Of a DNA stretch of 12,578 nucleotides, positions 1 through 7,255 are shown piece by piece (position 1 is the stretch's first letter; the number at the start of each line of letters is the position of its first letter). Source of the DNA: Oceanospirillaceae bacterium UBA1126 (GTDB taxonomy: Bacteria > Pseudomonadota > Gammaproteobacteria > Pseudomonadales > Balneatricaceae); the NCBI GenBank assembly GCA_002312935.1, contig DCAT01000096.1, positions 572-13,149 on the forward strand, read 5' to 3'. Under the pieces are notes generated by a model that was not told the DNA's origin, searched no databases, and saw nothing but the letters and a program-made list of their open reading frames with translations. Both the position numbers and the translations under genes were made by a program.

Positions 1-19
1 GAAATCATTACTACCGCAA

Positions 20-1417
20 GTGAAGCCTTATAAAAAATGGCTTTGTATTATTTGTGGTTTTATCTATGACGAAGCCTTAGGCTGGCCTCATGATGGTATA
101 GCGGCTGGAACTCGTTGGGACGATGTGCCTGATGATTGGTTATGCCCTGACTGCCTGGTAGGCAAAGAAGATTTTGAAATGATTGAATTGCCTCCAGAGC
201 CGATCCAATCAGGCGCAAATACCACTGCCGCAGCAGCAGTATTGTCAGCTTTAGATAAGCCTCAAGGCCCTATTGTTATTGTAGGGTCAGGCTATGCTGG
301 TTATAACCTTGCCGAAGCTATTCGCAAGCTTGATGCAATGGTAGAGGTAGTTGTATTAACCCAAGATGCAGGTAAGCACTACTCCAAACCCGCTTTATCA
401 ACCGGCTTAACAATGCAGCAAACAGCTGAAAGTTTGGTAATAGAACTGCCGCTAGATCGAGCGAATCGTTTGAATATTCGTATTGTTACCCAGTGCACTG
501 TTGAACGCATAGACCCCCAATCTAAACAATTATTCACTGATATCGGCCAGCAACCCTATGGCCAGCTGGTCTTGGCTCAGGGAGCGCAAGCAATTAAAAT
601 ACCCTTTGAAGGTGATGCTAGCGCAGATGTTGTTAGTGTTAACAGCCTACAAGACTATCACCACTATAGGAACTTACTAGAAGATAAACAGCGCGTATTG
701 TTGATCGGAAATGGATTGATTGGTTGTGAATTTGCTAATGATCTGGCTGCGGTGGGTAAAAAAGTGAACCTTGTAGGGCTTACCTCCTGGCCTATGGATC
801 GTTTGTTGCCAGAAGCTGTGGGTAAGAAACTACAGGATTCATTATCAAAGATAGGGGTGAGTTGGTGGTTGGATAATGAGGTTAAGGCTGTCAATTATAT
901 TGACCCAATACACCCACGGGCTGGTTACTTGGTGACACTAAAAACAGGTGATGTGCTAGAAGTAGACGTCATTGTTTCGGCGGTTGGCCTAAAAGCGCGT
1001 ACGAAACTTGCAATCAATAATGGGATTACCTGCGGTGTGGGTATCAAAACTGATGCTCGTTTAATGACCAACATGCCTCACGTTTATGCCTTAGGAGACT
1101 GCATTGAGTTTAATGGCCAGTTGCAACCGTATATTGCGCCGATTTACTGGGGTATCCAAGCTTTATCACAAACCCTTACTGGTGTGTTTACCGAGGTAAG
1201 TTATCCACAAATGACCGTAGTGGTTAAGACGCCAGTTTGCCCGATTACTTTACTACCGCCTCCACAAGGTCTCCTTGGCCAATGGCAGGTGCAGCATAGT
1301 GAAAAGGGCATGATCGCTCGATTTAATAACCTTGAAGGTAAAGTGTGTGGTTTTGTTTTACAGGGTGATCAAGTAAATCAGCGAACGCAGTTGTTGGACG
1401 AGATGATAAGCAACTAA
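20..1417 (+). CDS. Rubredoxin-rubredoxin reductase fusion (FAD-dependent oxidoreductase)
   Basis: The protein joins an electron carrier to its own reductase. Residues about 6-57 are a rubredoxin domain with the two iron-binding knuckles C9-x2-C12-G and C42-P-D-C45. After a loose Ala-rich linker (about 60-83) comes a two-dinucleotide-fold reductase: FAD-binding GSGYAG at 89-94, NAD(P)H-binding GNGLIG at 230-235, and the second FAD motif ending in A-L-G-D at 357-360. Known relatives (AlkT/RubB-type reductases) pass electrons from NAD(P)H through FAD to rubredoxin, which feeds alkane hydroxylases or oxygen and peroxide detoxification; the terminal acceptor here is not visible. It should be cytoplasmic, as no signal peptide or membrane span is seen. 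The start used is GTG. The six codons upstream are also open to the window edge and no clear Shine-Dalgarno site precedes it, so the true start may lie further left. The fold assignment is secure; the physiological partner is not. Confidence 0.92.
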   Translation: MKPYKKWLCIICGFIYDEALGWPHDGIAAGTRWDDVPDDWLCPDCLVGKEDFEMIELPPEPIQSGANTTAAAAVLSALDKPQGPIVIVGSGYAGYNLAEAIRKLDAMVEVVVLTQDAGKHYSKPALSTGLTMQQTAESLVIELPLDRANRLNIRIVTQCTVERIDPQSKQLFTDIGQQPYGQLVLAQGAQAIKIPFEGDASADVVSVNSLQDYHHYRNLLEDKQRVLLIGNGLIGCEFANDLAAVGKKVNLVGLTSWPMDRLLPEAVGKKLQDSLSKIGVSWWLDNEVKAVNYIDPIHPRAGYLVTLKTGDVLEVDVIVSAVGLKARTKLAINNGITCGVGIKTDARLMTNMPHVYALGDCIEFNGQLQPYIAPIYWGIQALSQTLTGVFTEVSYPQMTVVVKTPVCPITLLPPPQGLLGQWQVQHSEKGMIARFNNLEGKVCGFVLQGDQVNQRTQLLDEMISN

Positions 1418-1424
1418 TGAGACG

Positions 1425-1441
1425 TTATTCTGTTAGAATAA
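1425..1441 (+). promoter_or_regulatory. Extended -10 promoter of dbpA within a 7-3-7 palindrome
   Basis: The sequence TGT-TAGAAT (1431-1439) fits an extended -10 element (TGn followed by a TATAAT-like hexamer, one mismatch) about 42 bases before the dbpA start codon, giving a short predicted leader. No good -35 hexamer is seen, as is common for extended -10 promoters. The element lies inside a perfect inverted repeat, TTATTCT (1425-1431), loop GTT, AGAATAA (1435-1441). The repeat has few G/C pairs and no following T-run, so it does not look like a terminator for the upstream gene. Promoter function is inferred. Confidence 0.42.
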
Positions 1442-1480
1442 GGGCCTTAATTTCCCCCTCAATAATACACGAGAATTCAC

Positions 1481-2869
1481 TTGTCACAATATGATTTTGC
1501 CAGTTTGGGTTTAGACTCTGCCCTATTAGATAACCTTGCAAGCTTAGGCTACTCAGAAATGACGCCAATTCAGGCGCAAGGTTTGCCACCTATTTTGGCT
1601 AACAAAGATGTTATTGCGAAGGCCAAAACAGGTTCTGGAAAAACCGCTACTTTTGCTCTCGGTTTACTCAACAAGCTTGATGTAAAACGCTTTCGTGTGC
1701 AAACTCTTGTGCTATGCCCAACTCGCGAGCTAGCAGACCAAGTGTCTGTAGAAATACGTAAACTGGCCCGTGGCATACATAACATTAAAGTACTTACACT
1801 TTGCGGTGGTATGTCTTTTGGGCCTCAAGTGGGTTCATTAGAACACGGTGCTCATATTATTGTAGGTACACCGGGACGAGTTGAAGAACACCTGCGTAAA
1901 GCTAACCTTAACCTTGATAACCTCACCACGCTAGTATTGGATGAAGCAGATAGAATGCTGGATATGGGTTTTCAGGAAGCCCTAGACAATATTATTAGTT
2001 ACATGCCTACGAAGCGTCAAACGATGTTGTTTAGCGCTACTTATCCTTCTAAGATTGAAAACATTGCCAAACGCATCATGCAATTACCAGTTATTGTGGA
2101 AGTACAAGATAGCCACAGCAAACAAAGTATTGTACAAACCCTCTACCAGGTCGAAAGTGATGACACTCGCATAGAAGCAGTGCGGTTGTTATTGCAAGCA
2201 CATCAGCCTGAGACAACATTAATTTTTTGTAATACCAAAGTTGAAACTGATCAGGTTGCCAACGAATTACGTGCAGTGGGTTATGAAGCTTTAGCGTTAC
2301 ATGGCGATTTAGAGCAGAAGCAGCGTGATCAAACCTTAGTGCGCTTCTCTAATCGAAGTGCTTCTGTGTTGGTGGCTACTGATGTGGCAGCGCGAGGTTT
2401 AGACATTGAAGCGCTAGATTTAGTGATTAACTATCAAGTGGCTCGTGAACTAGAAGTGCATACTCACCGTATTGGTCGAACCGGCCGCGCGGGAGCTCAA
2501 GGTTTAGCCTGCACTTTGCATACGCAAAAAGAAAATCACAAAATTGGTTTGTTAGAAGATTACTTAAAGCAAAAGCTTGAGCGTGACGACTTGCCGCCAA
2601 TTAAGCTTTTACGCCAGCCAGCATTTTCCCCTGCAATGGTGACCATTCAAATTGGTGGTGGCAAAAAGCAAAAAGTTAGAGCTGGGGATATTGTCGGTGC
2701 ATTAACAGGTGCTGATGGTATTCCAGGTTCAGAAATTGGCCGCATACAAGTGGGCGATCAGTGGGCCTATGTGGCGGTTACTCAAGCTTACGGCAACACA
2801 GCCTTTAATAAGCTAAGTGAAGGCAAGCTTAAAGGGCGCAATTTTAAAGTAAGACGGTTACGAGGTTAG
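1481..2869 (+). CDS. dbpA: ATP-dependent RNA helicase DbpA (DEAD-box)
   Basis: DbpA is a cytoplasmic DEAD-box helicase that helps late assembly of the 50S ribosomal subunit. All core motifs are present in order: the Q motif around M27-Q31, Walker A AKTGSGKT at 48-55, PTRELADQ, TPGR, DEAD at 154-157, SAT at 185-187, ARGLDI and HRIGRTGR from 329. The final domain (about 386-460, starting MVTIQIGGGKK and ending near KGRNFKVRRL) is the DbpA-specific RNA-binding domain, known in the family to recognise hairpin 92 of 23S rRNA. This domain separates it from RhlE, RhlB and SrmB. At 462 residues it is close to the E. coli protein. The start is TTG, with GAG about seven bases upstream. The downstream membrane-protein gene begins one base after the stop, so the two are probably co-transcribed. 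Confidence 0.97.
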   Translation: MSQYDFASLGLDSALLDNLASLGYSEMTPIQAQGLPPILANKDVIAKAKTGSGKTATFALGLLNKLDVKRFRVQTLVLCPTRELADQVSVEIRKLARGIHNIKVLTLCGGMSFGPQVGSLEHGAHIIVGTPGRVEEHLRKANLNLDNLTTLVLDEADRMLDMGFQEALDNIISYMPTKRQTMLFSATYPSKIENIAKRIMQLPVIVEVQDSHSKQSIVQTLYQVESDDTRIEAVRLLLQAHQPETTLIFCNTKVETDQVANELRAVGYEALALHGDLEQKQRDQTLVRFSNRSASVLVATDVAARGLDIEALDLVINYQVARELEVHTHRIGRTGRAGAQGLACTLHTQKENHKIGLLEDYLKQKLERDDLPPIKLLRQPAFSPAMVTIQIGGGKKQKVRAGDIVGALTGADGIPGSEIGRIQVGDQWAYVAVTQAYGNTAFNKLSEGKLKGRNFKVRRLRG

Positions 2870-2870
2870 C

Positions 2871-3251
2871 ATGAGTTTAAATCTGTTGTTACGCATTAAC
2901 AGTGCGTCCTGTTTAATCCTTGGCCTAGTAATGTTGCTCAAAACTAATGCGGTCAACCTGCTTATTGGTACTGAAAAGACTATGTTGATGCACTCCATTG
3001 GTATCATTTTAGTGGTTAACGGAGTTCTCTTGTTGGTTGCTTCGTTACGTCAACAGATTAAGCCCCATGAGATATTATTCTTTGTGATGGGTGGTTATGG
3101 TTGGACCGTGCTTACAGTTGCACTTATTAGTGCAGATGCAGTTATTATTGACCCACTAGGTATAAGAATGACATTTGTAATTGCTATGTACACTGCTGCG
3201 ATTGCAGCATTGCAGTTTAGGCATTACAAGCTACTTAAGGGCCGTTCGTAG
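2871..3251 (+). CDS. Small four-helix membrane protein of unknown function
   Basis: I do not recognise a family. The 126-residue protein has four hydrophobic spans at about 5-23, 39-59, 67-93 and 98-116, with short polar loops and a basic C-terminal tail (RHYKLLKGRS), so it should be an inner-membrane protein. No catalytic motif, Cys pair or metal ligand cluster stands out. Its ATG lies one base after the dbpA stop, and the likely ribosome binding site GAGG (2862-2865) is inside the last dbpA codons, so its translation is probably coupled to dbpA. The coupling is a position effect and does not show a functional link to the helicase. The open frame, typical codon use and tight packing support a real gene. 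Confidence 0.8.
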   Translation: MSLNLLLRINSASCLILGLVMLLKTNAVNLLIGTEKTMLMHSIGIILVVNGVLLLVASLRQQIKPHEILFFVMGGYGWTVLTVALISADAVIIDPLGIRMTFVIAMYTAAIAALQFRHYKLLKGRS

Positions 3252-3317
3252 AGTTGCACTATTATTTTTATGATCAAGTCACTTGGCTATTTTATTTATA
3301 TTTACTGAGATATTACT

Positions 3318-3656
3318 ATGTCTGATTTACCTAAGTGTCCAAAATGTAGTTCCGAATACACCTACGAAGATGGTACGCAATACGTCTGCCCAGAATGTGC
3401 CCATGAATGGGCTATGGATGGGCCTGACGATGAAACAGATAGCCAAGAAATCCACGACAGCAATGGCAACCTTTTAAAGGATGGTGACACGGTTACCGTC
3501 ATTAAAGACCTCAAGGTTAAAGGTTCTTCTTTAGTTGTTAAAGTCGGTACAAAAGTGAAAGGTATTCGCCTTGTCGAGGGTGATCATGACATTGATTGCA
3601 AAATTCCTGGTATTGGCGCTATGAAGCTCAAGTCTCAGTTTGTTAAAAAACAATAG
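3318..3656 (+). CDS. yjdM: PhnA/YjdM family zinc-ribbon protein
   Basis: This 112-residue protein matches the YjdM (historically PhnA) family in length and layout. An N-terminal zinc ribbon has C7-P-K-C10 and C24-P-E-C27. A short acidic linker (about 33-45) follows, then a small beta-rich C-terminal domain (about 46-112) with the family-typical DGDTVTVIKDLKVKG stretch and a C-terminal IPGIGAMKLKSQFVKK-like end. The family was named after the alkylphosphonate operon of E. coli but is found far from phosphonate genes, as here; no phn genes are in view. The biochemical role is poorly defined. The ATG has GAG about nine bases upstream. The gene converges with yigZ, leaving about 32 bases between their stops; no strong terminator is seen there. 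Confidence 0.93.
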   Translation: MSDLPKCPKCSSEYTYEDGTQYVCPECAHEWAMDGPDDETDSQEIHDSNGNLLKDGDTVTVIKDLKVKGSSLVVKVGTKVKGIRLVEGDHDIDCKIPGIGAMKLKSQFVKKQ

Positions 3657-3688
3657 CTGTGGCCCTAAGCGTTAACTTTGATAGCCAG

Positions 3689-4306
3689 CTATATGCCCTG
3701 TGCAGGCAAGATATTGGCCAGTGGCATAGGCCCAAGGTCTGTTTGCAAGGCAGGAATGTTGCCTGTGGGTATGACCAAGGCTAGAGTGAGTTCATTGGCG
3801 TATATCCGCTCGTCAATAAGAGCCTCATGTTTGTGGCACAAATGCTCAATGCGACCGCTAAGGTCATAAGGGCAAATTAACTTAATATGGCTAAGTTCGC
3901 GCTTAACTTCTCTAGGGCAAGCGCCCACAACCAATTTTACTGCATCAGAGTAGGCTTTCACTAAGCCACCAGTGCCAAGCTTAGTGCCACCAAAGTAGCG
4001 GCATACCACCACGCTCACTTCACCAATACCGCAATGGCTAAGTACCTGTAGCATGGGTTTTCCAGCAGTGCCCGATGGTTCCCCAGCATCACTTAAACCC
4101 CAAAAAGTACTGTTTTCGGGTGAAGCTGCGACTACCGCCCAACAATGATGGCTGGCATCTGGGTATTTTTTACGCATTTCATTTAAGTGAATATCGCACT
4201 CTCCTCGACCAACGGTATGGCGTAAGTTAGCAATAAAGTGACTATTTTTGATGACTAGTGTCAATTCTAGGTCTTTGCCGTGTAATTGTGGAATCTGATA
4301 GCTCAA
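3689..4306 (-). CDS. yigZ: YigZ family (IMPACT) protein
   Basis: The protein belongs to the YigZ/IMPACT family (UPF0029). The signature GLSDAGEPSGTAGKPML lies at 70-86 and the second conserved block, V-C-R-Y-F-G-G-T-K-L-G-T-G-G-L-V-K-A-Y, at 101-119. The C-terminal part (about 135-205) corresponds to the small ferredoxin-like domain of E. coli YigZ. Length (205 residues) is nearly identical to that protein (about 204). The eukaryotic relative IMPACT acts in translational control through GCN1/GCN2, but the bacterial function is not firmly known. The start is TTG; AGG lies about nine bases upstream and an in-frame TAA eight codons further up limits extension. It is transcribed divergently from tcdA with a gap of about 113 bases. 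Confidence 0.94.
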   Translation of the reverse strand: MSYQIPQLHGKDLELTLVIKNSHFIANLRHTVGRGECDIHLNEMRKKYPDASHHCWAVVAASPENSTFWGLSDAGEPSGTAGKPMLQVLSHCGIGEVSVVVCRYFGGTKLGTGGLVKAYSDAVKLVVGACPREVKRELSHIKLICPYDLSGRIEHLCHKHEALIDERIYANELTLALVIPTGNIPALQTDLGPMPLANILPAQGI

Positions 4307-4419
4307 AATAGGCCTTAAATTTATTGTTTAAATACTTTCAAAATGCGCTGGTATTCTGGTGGTATGCCTTAACAAGAAGGTACAATACAGCTTAGTTTCA
4401 TAGACATGCAATTTAATTA

Positions 4420-5220
4420 ATGACTCAAGAGCAACAAGGTTTCGACGGCGTCGAAAGATTATATGGTGTTGAAGACTACACTGCGATTCGCAAAGCCCAT
4501 ATTTGCGTAGTGGGTATTGGTGGTGTTGGCACATGGGTAGCTGAGGCTCTAGCTCGTTCTGGAGTAGGACAAATTACCTTGATTGATATGGACGATGTCG
4601 CCGAATCTAACATTAATCGGCAATTAGTGGCACTCTTGTCAACTATTGATCAATCTAAGATTGATGTTATGGCTGATCGTATTAAAGATATTAATCCTCA
4701 TTGTAAAGTTAATCTAATCGAAGATTTTGTTGGCGAAAATAACCTTGAGGCATGTTTGGATAGAGGTTATGACTACGTTATTGATGCCTGTGATTCAATT
4801 AAAGCCAAGGCTATGATGGTGTCTTGGTGTAAACATAGGCGTGTGCCCATTATTACTATTGGTGGAGCGGGTGGGCAGAAAGACCCGAGCAAAATTAAAA
4901 TTGTGGATCTAGCCATGACCCGGGTAGACCCTTTGGCTGCGAAGTTAAGGTCTGTCTTACGTAGCCAATACGGATTTAGTAAAAACCTTAAAAGCCGGTT
5001 CCGTATTGAATGTGTGTGCTCAACTGAGCAGCTATATTATCCACAACCTGATGGTAGTGTGGACTGGGCTAAAAGTGCTAACGTTGCGGGAGCCAAAATG
5101 GACTGCAGCCGAGGTTTTGGCGCTGTGAGTTTTGTTACAGGCAGTTTCGCTTTTATTGCAGTGGCTCGAGTCTTAGATAAGATTGTTGCTAAGCAACAAC
5201 GACTTCGAGCTGAATTATAG
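4420..5220 (+). CDS. tcdA: tRNA threonylcarbamoyladenosine dehydratase TcdA
   Basis: TcdA (CsdL/YgdL) is an E1-like enzyme that uses ATP to cyclise the t6A base at position 37 of ANN-decoding tRNAs to ct6A. The ThiF-type nucleotide-binding fold is clear: GIGGVG at 32-37, the acidic strand end D56-M-D-D59 and the family-typical S-N-I-N-R-Q at 63-68. Further conserved elements are GGAGGQKDPSKI in the middle, VCSTEQ with YPQPDGSV after it, and the C-terminal GFGAVSFVTGSFAFIA hydrophobic stretch. Length (266) agrees with E. coli TcdA (268). No good Shine-Dalgarno site precedes the ATG, but an in-frame TAA six bases upstream rules out extension. The sulfur-relay partner genes csdA and csdE are not in view. 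aceK starts nine bases after the stop, so the two should share a transcript. Confidence 0.96.
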   Translation: MTQEQQGFDGVERLYGVEDYTAIRKAHICVVGIGGVGTWVAEALARSGVGQITLIDMDDVAESNINRQLVALLSTIDQSKIDVMADRIKDINPHCKVNLIEDFVGENNLEACLDRGYDYVIDACDSIKAKAMMVSWCKHRRVPIITIGGAGGQKDPSKIKIVDLAMTRVDPLAAKLRSVLRSQYGFSKNLKSRFRIECVCSTEQLYYPQPDGSVDWAKSANVAGAKMDCSRGFGAVSFVTGSFAFIAVARVLDKIVAKQQRLRAEL

Positions 5221-5229
5221 GGAATAATT

Positions 5230-6966
5230 ATGTCTTTGAATAACAACCAAAGCAGCCAAATTGCTCAAATTATTGACACTGGTTTTAGTGAGTACCGAAG
5301 ACAGTTTGAAGATATTTCATCGGGAGCAAAACAGCGTTTCGAACAAGCGTTATGGCAAGACGTCCAAGCAAGTGGAATGCAAAGAATTGACCTATATGGC
5401 GAAATGGTTAACGAAGTTACTGAAAGAGTGGACCAATTTCGTCGTGCTGAAAATATTGACCAAGAAAAAGCCCAAGAGTGGGAGGGTATTAAAGCTAAAT
5501 TTGAACAGCTTATGCCCCAGCGCACAGACCCAGAGCTAGCGGAAACCTTTTATAACTCTATATTTTGTCGCACCTTTAGGCACCGTGCATTGCGTGAACA
5601 ACGAATGTTTTTGTTTAGCTCTACAGATTCTGCACCTAAAGTGTTGGCTCAAGACATGTATCGTGAATACTATGCTGATAAAGGGGTTGTCCGCATGGTG
5701 AATCAAATACTAGAGGATTACAGCTTTAGCATACCTTATGCTAACAAACGCTTGGATGTCGTTAACTTAGTTCGTAATATTAAAGAAAATACTGATTTTC
5801 GAATGGCTATTAGTGCAGACACTCGGGTGCAGATTTTGAAGTCTGTTTTTTATCGTAATAAAGGTGCTTATTTGGTAGGGCAGTTAGTTAATCCGCTTCA
5901 TCATCAGCCTTTCGTAATCCCTTTGATGAATGATGAAAGCCAGGGTATATATACAGATACCTTGATTACAGATTCTGATGACGTGAGTATTATTTTTAGT
6001 TTCACGCGATCCTATTTTATGGTGGAAGCCCCTGTTCCTGCCGAGTTTGTTGGGTTTTTACAACAAATTTTGCCAGCAAAACCTTTAGCAGAAATTTATA
6101 CGAATATTGGTTTTTTTAAGCATGGTAAATCTGTGTTCATGAGGGATTATCTGCAGCATATGGAAGATTCTGAAGATCAGTTTATTATTGCACCTGGCAT
6201 CAAAGGTATGGTGATGAGTGTATTTACTCTGCCTTCATTGGACATTGTATTTAAGATTATTAAAGACAAGTTTGCGCCACCAAAAAATATGACTAAGGCT
6301 GTAGTAAAAGAAAAGTACCGTTTGGTGAAAATTCATGACCGCGTAGGCCGTATGGCTGATACTCAAGAATTTAAGCACTTTGCATTTGCTAAACACAGAT
6401 TTTCTCAAGAGTTAATTGACGAGCTTCTGGCCGTAGCACCCAGCATGATTAGAATGGTTGATGAATATGTGGTGATTGAGCAACTCTATGTTGAGCGCCG
6501 CATGATACCGCTTAATATTTATATTGATACCGCCAGTGATGAACAGTTGTACGACGTTATTGATGAATATGGTAATGCTATAAAACAGCTTGCAGCTGCC
6601 AACATCTTCCCCGGTGATATGTTATTTAAAAATTTTGGTGTTACTCGCCATGGACGTGTCGTGTTTTACGATTACGATGAAATTTGCTACCTAACAGAAT
6701 GTAACTTCCGTAAAATTCCAGAAGCAATGTACCCTGAACAAGAACTTGCTAGTGAGCCATGGTATTCCGTAGGGCCATTTGATGTTTTTCCTGAAGAATT
6801 TCATGTGTTTTTAGCTGGTCGGCCTCGAATTGCAAAAATATTCCGGCAAATACACAGCAATATTTTTGACGCTAACTATTGGAAGTCTTTACAGGCAGAT
6901 ATTGAAGATGGCCAAGTAAAAGACGTATTCCCGTATCGGCGTAAAAAGCGTTTTTTAACGACTTAA
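5230..6966 (+). CDS. aceK: Isocitrate dehydrogenase kinase/phosphatase AceK
   Basis: AceK is bifunctional. It phosphorylates isocitrate dehydrogenase to push isocitrate into the glyoxylate shunt, and dephosphorylates it to restore TCA flux. The 578-residue protein has the same size as the E. coli enzyme, and its key residues line up with a constant offset of six from the numbering I recall for E. coli. The glycine-rich loop A-P-G-I-K-G-M-V-M lies before nucleotide-contacting K342 (K336), the phosphatase-critical aspartate is D377 (D371), and the kinase active site has D463, N468 and D481 (D457, N462, D475) in GDMLFKNFG and FYDYDEI. Both activities therefore look intact. The N-terminal half (about 1-310) is the helical regulatory domain. 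A good AGGGA site sits six bases before the ATG and overlaps the tcdA stop. No aceA or aceB is nearby, unlike the E. coli aceBAK operon. Confidence 0.98.
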   Translation: MSLNNNQSSQIAQIIDTGFSEYRRQFEDISSGAKQRFEQALWQDVQASGMQRIDLYGEMVNEVTERVDQFRRAENIDQEKAQEWEGIKAKFEQLMPQRTDPELAETFYNSIFCRTFRHRALREQRMFLFSSTDSAPKVLAQDMYREYYADKGVVRMVNQILEDYSFSIPYANKRLDVVNLVRNIKENTDFRMAISADTRVQILKSVFYRNKGAYLVGQLVNPLHHQPFVIPLMNDESQGIYTDTLITDSDDVSIIFSFTRSYFMVEAPVPAEFVGFLQQILPAKPLAEIYTNIGFFKHGKSVFMRDYLQHMEDSEDQFIIAPGIKGMVMSVFTLPSLDIVFKIIKDKFAPPKNMTKAVVKEKYRLVKIHDRVGRMADTQEFKHFAFAKHRFSQELIDELLAVAPSMIRMVDEYVVIEQLYVERRMIPLNIYIDTASDEQLYDVIDEYGNAIKQLAAANIFPGDMLFKNFGVTRHGRVVFYDYDEICYLTECNFRKIPEAMYPEQELASEPWYSVGPFDVFPEEFHVFLAGRPRIAKIFRQIHSNIFDANYWKSLQADIEDGQVKDVFPYRRKKRFLTT

Positions 6967-7178
6967 TTTAACCCTTGTGCTGTTGCTTGCCTAATTTTTA
7001 CTTGGGCTAGGCTAGCTTGTTTATCTTCTTTGGACATAATCATCCAATTCCGAACCTCATCTTGACTGCGATAGCAGCCCTTACAGACCAGTTCGCCTTT
7101 TTTAAACTGACACACTTTTATACACGGCGAGGGAATAGTGTTATCAATGTTGCGTATAGGGCGTGGTCGACGGCGCAT
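6963..7178 (-). CDS. DUF1289 small cysteine-rich protein
   Basis: This 71-residue protein carries the DUF1289 signature. P-S-P-C19-I-x-V-C23 is followed by C32-K-G-C35-Y-R, then D-E-V-R-N-W-M and M-S-K-E-D. The four cysteines look like a metal or iron-sulfur site, although the family's biochemistry is not established. A basic N-terminal RRRPRPIR stretch precedes the domain. The gene is convergent with aceK and the two stop codons overlap on opposite strands (shared bases 6963-6966), so the genes have no spacer and no room for a classical terminator between them. The start codon is ATG without a strong Shine-Dalgarno site. The gene is real by motif content; its function is unknown. Confidence 0.9.
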   Translation of the reverse strand: MRRRPRPIRNIDNTIPSPCIKVCQFKKGELVCKGCYRSQDEVRNWMIMSKEDKQASLAQVKIRQATAQGLN

Positions 7179-7227
7179 AGTGAAGAATCTAGCTAATATT
7201 CAAGCTGCTATTATGGCCTGACTTAAG

Positions 7228-7255
7228 CGCACAGGAAAGACCTGTGTGTTAGAAT
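7228..7255 (+). promoter_or_regulatory. Extended -10 promoter with adjacent palindrome (possible operator)
   Basis: TGT-TAGAAT at 7247-7255 fits an extended -10 element about 33 bases before the ATG of the 172-residue membrane protein. Immediately upstream, CACAGG (7230-7235), spacer AAAGA, CCTGTG (7241-7246) is a perfect inverted repeat that covers the -35 region, with partial extension outwards. It could be an operator for a dimeric regulator, or simply a small hairpin. No T-run follows it directly, and it lies upstream of the divergent DUF1289 gene, so a terminator role for either neighbour is unlikely. Function is inferred. Confidence 0.4.

Noticed and set aside
664..894. Open frame on the minus strand inside the rubredoxin-reductase gene
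   Set aside because: It lies entirely antisense to a gene with full motif support, has no recognisable domain and no ribosome binding site; it is a shadow frame.
3653..3692. Inverted repeat ATAGCTG / CAGCTAT between the convergent yjdM and yigZ genes, considered as a bidirectional terminator
   Set aside because: The arms are 26 bases apart, carry few G/C pairs and have no flanking T-run. Both arms also include the stop codons (TAG followed by CTG), which largely explains the match.
4307..4419. Promoters in the yigZ/tcdA divergent gap, such as TACAAT at 4381-4386
   Set aside because: The hexamer is a fair -10 match, but no -35 is found at 16-18 bases and it is not an extended -10. The assignment would be a guess.
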